Positions 28,039-38,695 of a DNA stretch of 64,000 nt are shown one piece after another. The translations under genes and the position numbers were made by a program. How positions within the stretch are numbered: the stretch's first letter is position 1; the number at the start of each line of letters is the position of its first letter. The stretch lies in NCBI RefSeq assembly GCF_001664485.1, contig NZ_CP013630.1, positions 4,099,501 through 4,163,500 on the forward strand, given 5' to 3'. This stretch comes from Rhizobium sp. N324 (lineage in GTDB: Bacteria > Pseudomonadota > Alphaproteobacteria > Rhizobiales > Rhizobiaceae). The notes under the pieces are model-generated. The model had not been told where the DNA came from and made no database searches. It saw only the letters and a program-made list of their open reading frames with translations.

Positions 28039-29178
28039 TCAGCGGACGGTCTGGTCCGTATCGGCGAGCGCCGACTGCTGGTTGGGCACCTTCACCTTCA
28101 GATTTTCGCTCATGAACTGCGTGCCGGCCGCAACGACGAGATCGCCGGTATCGAGGCCCTCGGTCACATGCACGCCGTCGCCGGTGAAATCGGCGACCTT
28201 GATGTCGCGGCCATGCACGGTCGCGGTGTCGCGGTCGACGGTCCAGACCATCTGCTTGCCATCCTTTTCAGCAAGCGCACTGAGCGGGATCGAAACGTAG
28301 CTGGCGGCGTTGCTGACATCGGCCTCGATCGTCGCCGTCATGCCGAGCAACACGCGCGGATCGTTCGGCAGGCTGACCCGCACCGCGAAGGTGCGCGACT
28401 GCTGGTCGGCGCTGCCGGAAACCTCCCGCACCTTGCCGTCGAGCAGCAGCTTATTGTCGGCCCAGAAGCTTGTCCTGACGGTTTTGCCCGGCTTGAATTC
28501 GGCAATGTCGTTTTCCGGAACCGCGATCTGCACTTCCTTCTCGCCGTCGACGGCAACGGTGACGACGGCGGCACCGGAACCGACGACCTGACCGGTATCG
28601 GCATTGATTGACGTGACGATGCCGTTCTGGCCGGCCTTGAGTTCGGTATAGCTCACCTGGTTCTTCGCCTGATCCAGCGCCGACAGGGCTGCATCGCGCT
28701 GCGAAATCGCCTGGTCGTGGCTCAGCGCCGCCTGTTCGAGTTGCGACTTCGGAGCGACGCTCTTGTCGAAAAGCTGCTCGGCGCGTCGATTGGCGAGATC
28801 GGCGGTCTCGACGCTTCTTTCGGCCGCGGCAAGATTGGCTTCCGCCGTTTTGACCGCCAGCTGGTAATCGGTGGCGTCGACACGGGCAAGAACGTCGCCC
28901 GGCGTCACCCGGTCGCCGATATCGACGAGGCGCTCGGTGATCTTGCCGGCGACCCGAAACCCGAGATTCATCTCCGTGCGTGCCTTGACTGAACCCGAAT
29001 AGTCGAGCTTGCGGGTGTCGCCGGCCTTGGCGATCTCGACGACCTTTACCGGCCGGATAACCTCCTTGACCTCAGCTTTTTCTTCCGAGCAGGCGGAAAG
29101 GCCAATGCCGATGGCGCCGACGAGCGCGAGGCTCAGGGCGGACGGCATGCGATGGCTGAGGGTCTTGAGCGAAAACAT
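28039..29178 (-). CDS. RND efflux periplasmic adaptor (lipoprotein)
   Basis: This 379-residue membrane-fusion protein bridges the RND pump to an outer-membrane channel. The N-terminus is a lipoprotein signal ending in IGLSACSEE, with the lipidated Cys near residue 31. Next comes the biotinyl-like SGSVKARTEMNLGFRVAGKI block, a coiled-coil hairpin rich in Ala, Glu and Arg (about residues 105-175), and a beta-barrel part with the VSIPLSALAEKDGKQMVW stretch near 305. The ATG at 29178 is chosen as the one that starts the signal peptide; 58 more in-frame codons exist upstream but run through the TetR gene. It is the middle gene of the operon tetR-adaptor-pump. Confidence 0.92.
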   Translation of the reverse strand: MFSLKTLSHRMPSALSLALVGAIGIGLSACSEEKAEVKEVIRPVKVVEIAKAGDTRKLDYSGSVKARTEMNLGFRVAGKITERLVDIGDRVTPGDVLARVDATDYQLAVKTAEANLAAAERSVETADLANRRAEQLFDKSVAPKSQLEQAALSHDQAISQRDAALSALDQAKNQVSYTELKAGQNGIVTSINADTGQVVGSGAAVVTVAVDGEKEVQIAVPENDIAEFKPGKTVRTSFWADNKLLLDGKVREVSGSADQQSRTFAVRVSLPNDPRVLLGMTATIEADVSNAASYVSIPLSALAEKDGKQMVWTVDRDTATVHGRDIKVADFTGDGVHVTEGLDTGDLVVAAGTQFMSENLKVKVPNQQSALADTDQTVR

Positions 29179-29228
29179 CTTCCGCACTCCTGGATCGTTT
29201 GGGGGGTCTCGGCGGCGGCTGCCGTCCA

Positions 29229-29837
29229 TTATTTCTTCAGCGCCCTGATCACGTAGTCGATCAGTTCGTCGACGCTCGCGCGGTTGGTTTTGGCAAGACA
29301 TTGCGCCACCATTTGCGGATGGCAGAGATTGATCGTCGCCGCGCCGAAGCAACGTGACGCGACGACCGGGTCCTGCTCGGCGAATTCGCCGGCAGCGATC
29401 CCTTCGGCAATGATTTCGGCGATCAAATCATGGACGCGGTCGATATGTTTTTCGATGACATGCCAGTCGCGCTCGATCGCGACGATGATCATCTCATGCA
29501 CCTTCATCTCGTCGAGCATCAGATCGAGCGTCAACTGATGCTGGGTCTCGACATAGCGACGCAGCCGCTCAGTGGCGCTGATCGGCTGATGGCGGATGTC
29601 GTAGGCGATTTGGTAGGCGGTGGCGAGCATGCGCCCGCAGAGCGCCTGGTGGATTTCCACCTTGGAGGCAAAGAACCGATAGATATTGGCCGGCGACATG
29701 CCGAGATCGCGGGCAATGTCGGCCACGGTCGTCTTGCTGTAGCCATAGTGGCGAAACAGCCGCTCGGCGGCATCGAGAATGCGGGTGACATTCTCCTGCC
29801 GGGTGACGTCGAGTGTATTTTCCGCGATGTCGTCCAT
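29229..29837 (-). CDS. TetR-family repressor of the RND efflux operon
   Basis: This 202-residue regulator has an N-terminal TetR domain (ILDAAERLFRHYGYSKTTVADIARDLGMSPANIYRFFASKVEIHQAL, residues about 20-66) with recognition helix SPANIYRFF. The rest is a helical ligand-binding part. It is first in a three-gene operon with the adaptor (50 bases downstream) and the pump. A perfect 36-bp palindrome begins 17 bases before its ATG, so it very likely represses its own operon and is released by a pump substrate. Confidence 0.92.
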   Translation of the reverse strand: MDDIAENTLDVTRQENVTRILDAAERLFRHYGYSKTTVADIARDLGMSPANIYRFFASKVEIHQALCGRMLATAYQIAYDIRHQPISATERLRRYVETQHQLTLDLMLDEMKVHEMIIVAIERDWHVIEKHIDRVHDLIAEIIAEGIAAGEFAEQDPVVASRCFGAATINLCHPQMVAQCLAKTNRASVDELIDYVIRALKK

Positions 29838-29853
29838 AGTTTCGATGCCCGAA

Positions 29854-29889
29854 TTACGACTGACGAATTTTGAATTTCGTCAGTCGTAA
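29854..29889. promoter_or_regulatory. 36-bp palindromic operator of the RND operon
   Basis: TTACGACTGACGAA and TTCGTCAGTCGTAA are perfect 14-base arms separated by 8 bases (TTTTGAAT). It lies directly before the TetR gene, which is the expected place for its operator. The spacing would let two TetR dimers bind. Confidence 0.82.
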
Positions 29890-30000
29890 AATATCAGGTG
29901 TCATTTGTCAATACTCGAACGGGACAACGGGCGCCGTCAACCGATCGCGCCGATAGACAACCAGGATTTATATGGAGATGATGAACACCCGGTAAAATTG

Positions 30001-30030
30001 AAAGTGCCGCGTCTCGGAAGCACGCGGCAC
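30001..30030 (-). terminator. Rho-independent terminator of the OsmC gene
   Basis: GTGCCGCGT (30004-30012) pairs with ACGCGGCAC (30022-30030). On the minus strand the stem is followed by TTTCAATTTT, 21 bases after the OsmC stop. Confidence 0.8.
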
Positions 30031-30051
30031 ATCGTCGGCGCAGCGCGGGAA

Positions 30052-30483
30052 TCAGCCGAGCTTGACGTCGAGCGTAATCGGAACGGCGGCAAGCGCCTTG
30101 GAAATCGGGCAGCCGGCCTTGGCCTTGTTGGCGAGTTCGGTGAAGGTTGCTTCGTCAGCGCCGGGAATACGGCCAGTGAGCGAAAGATGGATGGCCGTGA
30201 TGGCAAAGCCGACCTCGACGCTTTCGAGCGTCACTTTGGCCGAGGTTTCCATATGCTCGGCGGTAAAGCCGGCCTCACCGAGAATCAAGGACAGCGCCAT
30301 GGTGAAGCAGCCGGCATGGGCAGCGCCGATCAGTTCTTCCGGGTTGGTGCCGGGAATGCCTTCGAAGCGGCTGGCAAAGCCGTAGGGATAGTCCTTCAGG
30401 GCGCCGCTCTGCGTCGAGATCAGGCCTTTGCCGTCTTTGAGGCCACCGGTCCAATGGGCCGAAGCCGTGCGATTGATCTGCAT
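30052..30483 (-). CDS. osmC: OsmC/Ohr family peroxide-resistance protein
   Basis: This 143-residue thiol peroxidase reduces organic hydroperoxides. The two catalytic cysteines are present in AHAGCFTMAL (near residue 58) and KAGCPISKAL (near 125), and the upstream substrate-pocket stretch GTNPEELIGA matches OsmC. The ATG at 30483 follows GGAGGAC. It is a single-gene unit closed by its own terminator. A rhizobial palindromic repeat lies just upstream (30513-30560). Confidence 0.93.
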   Translation of the reverse strand: MQINRTASAHWTGGLKDGKGLISTQSGALKDYPYGFASRFEGIPGTNPEELIGAAHAGCFTMALSLILGEAGFTAEHMETSAKVTLESVEVGFAITAIHLSLTGRIPGADEATFTELANKAKAGCPISKALAAVPITLDVKLG

Positions 30484-30512
30484 GCCGTCCTCCTGTTTCG
30501 ATTGTGCTTTCA

Positions 30513-30560
30513 GAGCATGATGCCGAAAAGTGTGCGCGGTTTTCGGACAACACCATGCTC
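30513..30560. repeat. Rhizobial palindromic intergenic repeat
   Basis: GAGCATGATGCCGAAAA and TTTTCGGACAACACCATGCTC form an imperfect inverted repeat around GTGTGCGCGG. This word family is very common between genes of Rhizobium and relatives. No coding frame crosses it. Confidence 0.75.
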
Positions 30561-30693
30561 CAACTGTTTCCAGGAAGCGGCAGGGCGCCGCTCCATGCCT
30601 GCGGGAGATCTGAGAGCCTTCCCGATGGACAATATAATGCTCTATCCCGAGAAGACGACAGGCCTGTAAAAATCGGCGGGAATCGAAGCGCTT

Positions 30694-31473
30694 TCAGGCG
30701 GGATGCTGCAAGACGCTGAGGCCGCCGTCGATCGTCAGGCAGGTGGCATTCATGAACGGGCACTCGTCGGAGATCATGAACACGGCCGCCATGGCGATCT
30801 CCTCAGGTGTGGCGATGCGCCCGCCGGGATGCAGCCTCATCGTCTCGGCTTTGGCGTCTTCCGGATCGGGGAAGCCGTTCCAGTAGTCGATGACCTTCTG
30901 CGTCGAGACATAGCCCGGCGCCAGCGCATTCACCCGGATATTGCGGGCGGCATATTCGAGACCCAGGGATTTCGTCATCCCCAGCAGCGCATGTTTTGCC
31001 AGCGGATAGGGAAATGTGTGCGGGATGACGGTGAAGGCATGTGTCGAAGCGATGTTGAGGATGACCCCGCCGCCCTGTTCGATCAGCCCAGGCAGCACCG
31101 CCTTGCAGCAGTTCCACGCACCCTTGAGATTGATGTCGAAGCAGCGGTTCCACACCTCGTCCGTCGTCTCGAGCGGTTCGGAAAAGACGTTGACGCCGGC
31201 ATTGTTGACGAGCGCGTTCAACTGCCCGATCTCTTCATTCGCCTGCGCGACCAACGTCGTGATCGTTCCGGCATCGGTAATGTCGGCCGGCAAATAACCA
31301 AGCCGCCCACCGATGCCTTTGAGCTCTTTGGCCGACTTCGCCAGCAGTGCGGCGTCGCGGTCGACGAGAAAGACGGCGGCATCCTCCCTCAGAAAGGCCT
31401 TCGCCATCGCAAGACCGATACCCTGCGCGGCACCTGTTATCAGGATGTGCTTGCCCTGCAGGCGGCTGCCCAT
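30694..31473 (-). CDS. SDR dehydrogenase, candidate D-galactose/L-arabinose 1-dehydrogenase
   Basis: This 259-residue short-chain dehydrogenase has the cofactor loop ITGAAQGIGLAMA near residue 13, NNAGVN near 88 and the catalytic IAST...YPLAK (Ser near 138, Tyr near 151). The C-terminus carries TIDGGLSV. The ATG at 31473 abuts the aldose epimerase stop with no gap, so both are co-translated. Its place in a row with an AraFGH-type importer and, divergently, galactonate dehydratase suggests oxidation of galactose (or arabinose) to the lactone. The sequence alone does not fix the substrate; other polyols are possible. Confidence 0.85.
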   Translation of the reverse strand: MGSRLQGKHILITGAAQGIGLAMAKAFLREDAAVFLVDRDAALLAKSAKELKGIGGRLGYLPADITDAGTITTLVAQANEEIGQLNALVNNAGVNVFSEPLETTDEVWNRCFDINLKGAWNCCKAVLPGLIEQGGGVILNIASTHAFTVIPHTFPYPLAKHALLGMTKSLGLEYAARNIRVNALAPGYVSTQKVIDYWNGFPDPEDAKAETMRLHPGGRIATPEEIAMAAVFMISDECPFMNATCLTIDGGLSVLQHPA

Positions 31474-32364
31474 CTATCTCCCCTCCGTTTGAGCCGGCAG
31501 CCCCGACATCACGATCCTCACCGTACCGGCGAGACTTTCGCCGGGCGCAAGCCGCGCGAGCCCGCCGAAGTCAGGCAGGTGGTGGCCGTTCGGCAGGTGG
31601 CTCATCGGCTCGAGGCAGAAGAAGTCGCTCCGATCAAGCGGCATATAGAGCATGAAGCGCTCAAGCGCGCCGTCGGCTTCCAGCGCCGCCTGCATGCCAA
31701 GCTCCGGCCAAGCGATGGCGGCCCGCCCGTTCCAGCCCTCGAAGGCATTGTTCATCCATCTCTGCGGCAACAGCTTTTCCGATCTGAAATCGAAATCGTC
31801 GGGCACAGGTCCGGCCATGTCGGGCAGATGGTCCGGCCGCTCACTCCAATAACGATCGGCCGCAATCGTCAGTCTCGTCTGTGGCGTCCGTGCGAAGAAG
31901 GGATGTTGCCCGAGCCCGAAGGGGAGCGCCGCCTCGCCGCGGTTTTCCACGGACAGCGTCAGCACCAGCACATCGCCGGCGAGACGGATCTCCTGCCGGG
32001 TCAGATAGGCATAGGGTGAAACCTTGTCGGCGCTGCGGGAAAAGGAAAACTGCGCGTGTTCTGAACCGGAGTCTTCAAGCTGCCAGAGGCTGAGCCAGCC
32101 GTCGCCGTGCCGATAGAGCGGATCTGCGGTATTCGGCTGGAAGGCATAGTCGCGTCCGGCATAGGACATGGTGTTGCCTTCGACGCGGTTGCCGAACGGC
32201 ACCATCGCAAAATTCGCCATCGCTCCGTCGGGCCCGCCGGCCGCCACGAGAAAGGGGATGCCTCGAAACGTCGCGGCGGTGACCGCGGCACCCCGGGGGC
32301 TGACCCGGACGGCGAGAGCGCCGTGCCTCAGCTCGATGTCGCTCACGGCTCGTTCTTGGTTCAT
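31474..32364 (-). CDS. Aldose 1-epimerase family protein (GalM-like)
   Basis: This 296-residue soluble protein belongs to the galactose mutarotase fold. Visible family stretches include PFGNRVEGNTMSYAGRDYAFQPN near residues 57-79, with the catalytic-site His in ADPLYRHGDGWL near 85, LGQHPFF near 160 and FCLEPMSHLPNGHH near 250, where Glu is the expected base. The ATG overlaps the permease stop as ATGA. Interconverting anomers would feed the dehydrogenase encoded immediately downstream. Confidence 0.87.
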   Translation of the reverse strand: MNQERAVSDIELRHGALAVRVSPRGAAVTAATFRGIPFLVAAGGPDGAMANFAMVPFGNRVEGNTMSYAGRDYAFQPNTADPLYRHGDGWLSLWQLEDSGSEHAQFSFSRSADKVSPYAYLTRQEIRLAGDVLVLTLSVENRGEAALPFGLGQHPFFARTPQTRLTIAADRYWSERPDHLPDMAGPVPDDFDFRSEKLLPQRWMNNAFEGWNGRAAIAWPELGMQAALEADGALERFMLYMPLDRSDFFCLEPMSHLPNGHHLPDFGGLARLAPGESLAGTVRIVMSGLPAQTEGR

Positions 32365-33311
32365 CCACGTCGTCCGGCAGCCGAAGATCTCAAATTGTCG
32401 AGCAGCACCGCGATCAGCAGGATCAGCCCGCGCACGACATACTGGTAGAATGCCTGGATATTGAGGAGATTCATAACATTTTCGGCAATGCCCATGATCA
32501 GCACGCCGACGATGACGCCGCTCATGGCCGCCCGTCCGCCGGCCAGCGAAACGCCGCCGAGAACGCAAGCCGAAATGACCGAAAGTTCAAGTCCCGTCGC
32601 CGCATTCGGCTGACCGGAGGTGATGCGCGAGGCAAGCAGGATGCCGGCAATGCCGCAGACGAGGCCCTGCAACGCAAAGATCCAGATGCGCATGTTGACG
32701 ACGTTGACGCCGGCAAGCCGCGAGGCCTCGGGATTGCCGCCGATCGCCAGCGTGTTCTTGCCGAAGACGGTGCGGTTGAGCACGAAACCGAACAGCAGGA
32801 AAAGCATCAGCATGATCCAGATCGGCATCGGCACGGTCAGGAAGCGCGACAGGGCCAGTTGATAGAAGGCAGGATCGTTGATCCCGACGGCGCGGCCATC
32901 CGAAGCGATCAGCGCCAGCCCGCGCACGATCTGCATGGTCGCCAGCGTGGTGATCAGCGCGTTGATGCGGAACCGGGCGATGACGATGCCGTTGACGAAG
33001 CCGACGACGGCGCCGCACAGCAGGGCCGCGAGCAACCCCAGCGGAATGGAGCCCGTAGCGTTCGAGACCATCACGGCGATCATGCCGGAGAAGGCGACGA
33101 TCGACCCGACCGAAAGATCGAAATCGCGCGACGCCAGGCAGAACATCATCGTGCAGGCGACGATACCGATGGTGACGACCGACTGCAGCAGCCCCAGCAT
33201 GTTTCGCTCGGTCAGGAAGTTCGGAACGAAGAGCGAGACGATCACAAAGGCGGCAGCGAAGATCACCACCAGCCCCTGTTCGCCGAGAAGGATTTTTTTC
33301 AACGCATTCAT
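32361..33311 (-). CDS. araH: ABC transporter permease, arabinose/galactose type (AraH-like)
   Basis: This 316-residue permease has about eight to ten hydrophobic segments and, in long stretches, the wording of E. coli AraH: FCLASRDFDLSVGSI near residue 58, INALITTLATMQIVRGLA near 120, FGKNTLAIGGN near 195 and ISACVLGGVSLAGG near 250. The pair L-arabinose/D-galactose is the usual substrate of this class. Start 33311 follows the AraG stop by 17 bases, and its stop overlaps the epimerase start. The family is clear; whether galactose or arabinose is preferred is inferred from dgoD. Confidence 0.92.
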   Translation of the reverse strand: MNALKKILLGEQGLVVIFAAAFVIVSLFVPNFLTERNMLGLLQSVVTIGIVACTMMFCLASRDFDLSVGSIVAFSGMIAVMVSNATGSIPLGLLAALLCGAVVGFVNGIVIARFRINALITTLATMQIVRGLALIASDGRAVGINDPAFYQLALSRFLTVPMPIWIMLMLFLLFGFVLNRTVFGKNTLAIGGNPEASRLAGVNVVNMRIWIFALQGLVCGIAGILLASRITSGQPNAATGLELSVISACVLGGVSLAGGRAAMSGVIVGVLIMGIAENVMNLLNIQAFYQYVVRGLILLIAVLLDNLRSSAAGRRG

Positions 33312-33328
33312 CGTCCGTATTCCTGATC

Positions 33329-34834
<1,506 letters not shown>

Positions 34835-34900
34835 CGCCGCTCCGCCGAGAGAACCCGGCAGCTGCAAGCTGCCGGGTATAAGATCATCCCGAACGGACGA

Positions 34901-35884
34901 TCACTCGATGCCGAGATCCTTACGGACCTTGTCGTAGTCGCCGCGCAGCGCCAGCGAACCGGAGGTCAGCGTCAGCTTTTCCGGCGCCTTGTCGTTGGCG
35001 ATCCAGTCGTACATGTTCATCGCCGTCTCGTAGCCGTGGCGCTTCGGCGAGATGATGACCGTGCCGAAGAAGCCGGTCGCCGCCGGCTTCTTGAACTCGT
35101 TGATCGCCGATTCCGCGCCGCCGATGCCGACACCGATGACATTGGCCGCCGGAATGCCGACCGATTCCGAAGCGCGGACAGCGCCGAGAACGGCTTCGTC
35201 GTTGAGGCCGAAGGCAACCCAGTATTTGACGTCGGCATGTTTGTTGAGAACGGTGGTTGCGGCATTGAGAGCCGCTTCCGTATCGGTCTTTGCCTGCGGC
35301 GCGTCATAGATGTTTTCGGCCGGGAAGCCGGCGGACTTCAGCACCGCGATGGCGCCCTCGACGCGGTCGACGGCGGTGGGCAGCTGATCGTAGGAGACCC
35401 GGATCGCGCCGACATTCTTCATGTCCCAGCCGCGCTTCTTGATCTCGTCGACGATCGCCTGGCCGACAGTCTCGCCGATCTTGGTGGCCGAGATGCCCAT
35501 ATGCGGCACCTCTTCCAGTGGTTTGCCGTCGGCGCTGACCAGACGGTCGTCGACCGTCATCAGCTTCAGCTGGTTGGCTTCGGCCTTGGCGACGATGCCG
35601 GGACCGAGCTTGACGTCGGGCGTGCAGATGATGAAGCCCTGTGCACCTTGAGCGCCGAGATTGTCGATGGCCGACTGGACCTTCTCGCCGTCTTCGGCGC
35701 CGATCTTGACGACCGTAAAGCCTTTTTCCTTAGCGGCCTGGTCGGCGAATTTCCATTCGTCCTGGAACCACGGCTCTTCAGGCTGCTTGACGATGAACCC
35801 GATCTTGACGTCTGCGGAAAATGCCGAGCCCGCTGTCAGGATGGCGAAGGTGCCAGCCATGATGGCTGCTTTGAACAAGCGCAT
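34901..35884 (-). CDS. araF: Periplasmic sugar-binding protein (AraF-like)
   Basis: This 327-residue solute-binding protein has a signal peptide (MRLFKAAIMAGTFAILTAGSAFS, cleavage after FSA) and the AraF opening VKIGFIVKQPEEPWFQDEW, then QGFIICTPDVKLG near residue 95, and the ligand-region VSYDQLPTAVDRVEG near 185. Like AraF it should bind L-arabinose or D-galactose. The ATG at 35884 follows GGGAGAGAC. It is first of the araFGH-galM-SDR operon. A perfect palindrome 67-103 bases upstream is shared with the divergent GntR gene. Confidence 0.93.
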   Translation of the reverse strand: MRLFKAAIMAGTFAILTAGSAFSADVKIGFIVKQPEEPWFQDEWKFADQAAKEKGFTVVKIGAEDGEKVQSAIDNLGAQGAQGFIICTPDVKLGPGIVAKAEANQLKLMTVDDRLVSADGKPLEEVPHMGISATKIGETVGQAIVDEIKKRGWDMKNVGAIRVSYDQLPTAVDRVEGAIAVLKSAGFPAENIYDAPQAKTDTEAALNAATTVLNKHADVKYWVAFGLNDEAVLGAVRASESVGIPAANVIGVGIGGAESAINEFKKPAATGFFGTVIISPKRHGYETAMNMYDWIANDKAPEKLTLTSGSLALRGDYDKVRKDLGIE

Positions 35885-35950
35885 GTCTCTCTCCCAAAAT
35901 CCCAAAAAATCATGCAGCCGCCTCCCGGGCAGCGTCTTTGAATTAAGATA

Positions 35951-35987
35951 AATCATCATACCAGTCAATTGCCAATGTATGATGATT
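35951..35987. promoter_or_regulatory. Palindromic operator between araF-like and gntR genes
   Basis: AATCATCATAC and GTATGATGATT are perfect 11-base arms around 15 bases in the divergent intergenic region. They are placed to control both the transporter operon and the regulator, so the FadR-type GntR protein encoded alongside is the likely binder. Confidence 0.7.
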
Positions 35988-36051
35988 GCAATAATACGAT
36001 AAAGGAGAAGCGGGCTGGAGGAAGCGTCGCAAAGCGGATCGAATTCGGATA

Positions 36052-36852
36052 ATGAGGTTCGATTGCCTGGCGCCAGGGATAGAGCGGAGAGGTGAGTTGG
36101 AAACAAACGAGCGACAGGGCGGGGCCGAAAGCCCCGGTATCGAGCGCCGCCCGCGTGTACGCCGCAACGTGACAGCGGCGATCGCTCAGGATATCTGCGC
36201 GGAGCGTTATCCCTCGGGCTCGCCGCTGCCCCGCGAAAACGATCTCTGCGAACTCTACGGCGTCAGCCGCACCGTCATCCGCGAATCGTTGAAAGTGCTG
36301 GAATCCAAGGGGCTCGTCCGCGGCAAGCCGCGCATCGGAACCACCGTCTGCGACAGAGACGATTGGAATATTCTGGATGCAGACGTGCTCGATTGGATAG
36401 GTCCTTATATCAAGGACTTCGACCTGCTCGGCTGCATTCTCGAAGCCCGCCGCACCATCGAGCCGGCAGCGGCCGAATATGCCGCCGAGCGCGCCAGCGC
36501 CCAGGAGATCGCCGATCTCGACAAGGCCTGGCGGCAGATGCGCGACAGTGCCGGCGACCCGGAAGGCTTCACCGACGCCGATGTCATGTTCCATACGGTG
36601 CTGCTCACCGCCAGCCACAACCAGGTCTTCCGCCGCCTGTCGAGCGCCATTCACGCGGCGCTGAAATATGCGCTGCACGCCTCCAACATCGGCGTCGAGA
36701 ATCGTGAGGATGCGGTGCTCGTCCACGGCCAACTGGTCGAGGCCCTGCGCATGCGCGACAAGGCTGGCGCCCGCGACTGCGCCAACCGCATGCTCGATCT
36801 TGCGGTGCGCGATCTCGCCGCCGCCGAAAAGGCGATCGGCAGAACGAAATGA
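36052..36852 (+). CDS. GntR-family (FadR subfamily) regulator, DgoR-like
   Basis: This protein of up to 266 residues has a GntR winged helix ([37 protein letters not shown], residues about 52-88) and an all-helical FCD ligand domain ([20 protein letters not shown] near 126 and [12 protein letters not shown] near 203; the latter has the ligand/metal His cluster around [14 protein letters not shown]). DgoR of E. coli is the relative that senses galactonate. The first ATG (36052) has no clear ribosome site; a TTG at 36097 after AGAGGTGAG is an alternative. dgoD starts 64 bases downstream, so it controls a galactonate-related regulon. Confidence 0.88.
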   Translation: MRFDCLAPGIERRGELETNERQGGAESPGIERRPRVRRNVTAAIAQDICAERYPSGSPLPRENDLCELYGVSRTVIRESLKVLESKGLVRGKPRIGTTVCDRDDWNILDADVLDWIGPYIKDFDLLGCILEARRTIEPAAAEYAAERASAQEIADLDKAWRQMRDSAGDPEGFTDADVMFHTVLLTASHNQVFRRLSSAIHAALKYALHASNIGVENREDAVLVHGQLVEALRMRDKAGARDCANRMLDLAVRDLAAAEKAIGRTK

Positions 36853-36916
36853 TCGATCACCAGCAATCCGCGGCTCGGCCGTCGGTCAAAAACCCGAGAA
36901 GAGACTGAAGAACGCG

Positions 36917-38065
36917 ATGAAGATCACCAAACTCACCACCTATATCGTTCCGCCGCGCTGGCTGTTTTTGAAGATCGAGACCGACGAGGGCATTGTGGGC
37001 TGGGGCGAACCGGTCGTCGAAGGCCGCGCGCTGACCGTCAAGGCCGCCGTCCACGAACTGGAAGATTATCTGATCGGCAAGGACCCCTTCCTGATCGAGG
37101 ACCATTGGACGGTGATGTATCGCGGCGGCTTCTATCGCGGTGGTGCTGCCCATATGAGCGCGATCTCCGGCATCGACCAGGCGCTGTGGGACATCAAGGG
37201 CAAGGCCCTCGGCCAGCCGATCCATTCCCTGCTCGGCGGCCAGCTGCGCGACCGCATCAAGGTCTATTCCTGGATCGGCGGCGACCGTCCTGCCGATGTC
37301 GCCAACAATGCCAGGGAGGTGGTCGCCCGCGGCTTCCAGGCGATCAAGCTCAACGGCTGCGAGGAGATGCAGATCGTCGACACCAATGAGAAGGTGGAGA
37401 AGGCAGTCGAAACCATCGCCGCCATCCGCGAGGCGATCGGACCGCATATCGGCATCGGCGTCGATTTCCACGGCCGCGTGCACAAGCCGATGGCCAAGGT
37501 GCTCGCCAAGGAACTCGAGCCCTACAAGCTGATGTTCATCGAGGAGCCGGTGCTTTCGGAAAACAAGGAAGCGCTGCGCGATATCGTCAACCATACCTCG
37601 ACGCCGATCGCACTCGGCGAGCGGCTCTATTCGCGCTGGGACTTCAAGCAGGTGCTTGCTGACGGCTATGTCGATATCATCCAGCCCGATCTTTCGCATG
37701 CCGGCGGCATCACCGAATGCCGCAAGATCGCGGCGATGGCCGAAGCCTACGACGTGGCGCTGGCGCCGCATTGCCCGCTCGGCCCGATCGCGCTCGCCGC
37801 CTGCCTGCAGGTCGATGCCGTCAGCTACAATGCCTTCATCCAGGAACAGAGCCTCGGCATCCACTACAACACCGGCAACGACATCCTCGACTACATCTCC
37901 AACAAGGAGGTGTTCCACTATGCCGATGGTTTCGTCTCGATCCCGCAGGGGCCCGGTCTCGGCATCGAGGTCGACGAGGCCTATGTCATCGAGCGCGCCA
38001 AGGAGGGCCACCGCTGGCGCAACCCGATCTGGCGTCATGCCGACGGCAGCTTTGCCGAGTGGTAA
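36917..38065 (+). CDS. dgoD: D-galactonate dehydratase
   Basis: This 382-residue enolase-superfamily enzyme converts D-galactonate to 2-keto-3-deoxygalactonate. It has the same length as E. coli DgoD and shares long words with it: MKITKLTTY at the start, [26 protein letters not shown] near residue 72, [15 protein letters not shown] near 183 (metal Asp and catalytic His), FIEEPVL near 210 and [14 protein letters not shown] near 233 (metal Glu residues), and the catalytic His in [16 protein letters not shown] near 285. The ATG is preceded by GAAGAACGCG. Galactonate kinase and aldolase genes are not in the window. Confidence 0.96.
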   Translation: MKITKLTTYIVPPRWLFLKIETDEGIVGWGEPVVEGRALTVKAAVHELEDYLIGKDPFLIEDHWTVMYRGGFYRGGAAHMSAISGIDQALWDIKGKALGQPIHSLLGGQLRDRIKVYSWIGGDRPADVANNAREVVARGFQAIKLNGCEEMQIVDTNEKVEKAVETIAAIREAIGPHIGIGVDFHGRVHKPMAKVLAKELEPYKLMFIEEPVLSENKEALRDIVNHTSTPIALGERLYSRWDFKQVLADGYVDIIQPDLSHAGGITECRKIAAMAEAYDVALAPHCPLGPIALAACLQVDAVSYNAFIQEQSLGIHYNTGNDILDYISNKEVFHYADGFVSIPQGPGLGIEVDEAYVIERAKEGHRWRNPIWRHADGSFAEW

Positions 38066-38076
38066 AAGCGCACGCC

Positions 38077-38100
38077 CCGAAAATCGGACCCGATTTTCGG
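38077..38100. repeat. Palindrome downstream of dgoD
   Basis: CCGAAAATCGG, two bases, then CCGATTTTCGG is a perfect 11-base inverted repeat 12 bases after the dgoD stop. It is followed by AAAGGATGA and not by T's, so it fits the rhizobial repeat family better than an intrinsic terminator. It may still protect the mRNA 3' end. Confidence 0.6.
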
Positions 38101-38217
38101 AAAGGATGATACGCAGTTCACAGTGATAGGGGTCGCGCAAGCGGCCCTTTTTTGTTCCTGATGTCGGATATCAGGCATTTCGTCCGTCATAGTGGAAACT
38201 CAAAGAGGAGATTCAGC

Positions 38218-38619
38218 ATGGCCAGAGCAATCGCAATCATCGTCGCCCGCATCATTTTCAGCTTCATCTTCTTCATGGCCGCCGGCTTCAAGTTCGCCGA
38301 TATCGGCGCCACGGCCGGTTACATCACCGCTGCCGGCTTTCCGATGGCGACATTCCTCGCCTGGGTCGCAGCCTTTTTCGAGATCGCGCTGGCGCTCGCC
38401 TTTATCTCCGGCGCCTTCTTCACCGAGGCCAGTCTGCTGGCGGGCATCTACGTGGTCTTCCTTGCCTTCGCCTTCCATGGACCGTCCCATTGGCAGCAGA
38501 ATCAGGCTGAGTTCGGCTTCTTCGTCGATCACTTCACCTTCCTCGCCGGACTGCTCTTTGCCGCCGTCCATGGACCGGAGAAGTGGGCATTGCGGCACAG
38601 CTTCCTTGGAAAGCTTTGA
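38218..38619 (+). CDS. DoxX family membrane protein (second copy)
   Basis: This 133-residue protein has four hydrophobic helices in the DoxX order, with an early AIIVARIIFSFIFFMAAGFKF helix and a central AWVAAFFEIALALAFISGAFF helix. The ATG at 38218 has AGAGGAG seven bases before it; the longer frame from 38152 lacks such a site. Its function is not known beyond a possible redox role. It sits between dgoD and an SDR gene on the same strand but with spacings of 152 and 76 bases, so operon membership is unsure. Confidence 0.84.
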   Translation: MARAIAIIVARIIFSFIFFMAAGFKFADIGATAGYITAAGFPMATFLAWVAAFFEIALALAFISGAFFTEASLLAGIYVVFLAFAFHGPSHWQQNQAEFGFFVDHFTFLAGLLFAAVHGPEKWALRHSFLGKL

Positions 38620-38695
38620 CGACCCGCCCTCCCTCCGGAACCAACAGCCATGCAGAACATTGGCTTAGCGGCAAACGGCAAGGGAGAGCCTGCGT

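Noticed and set aside
38077..38100. Intrinsic terminator of dgoD
   Set aside because: The stem is perfect but is followed by AAAGG and not by a T-run, so I list it as a repeat.
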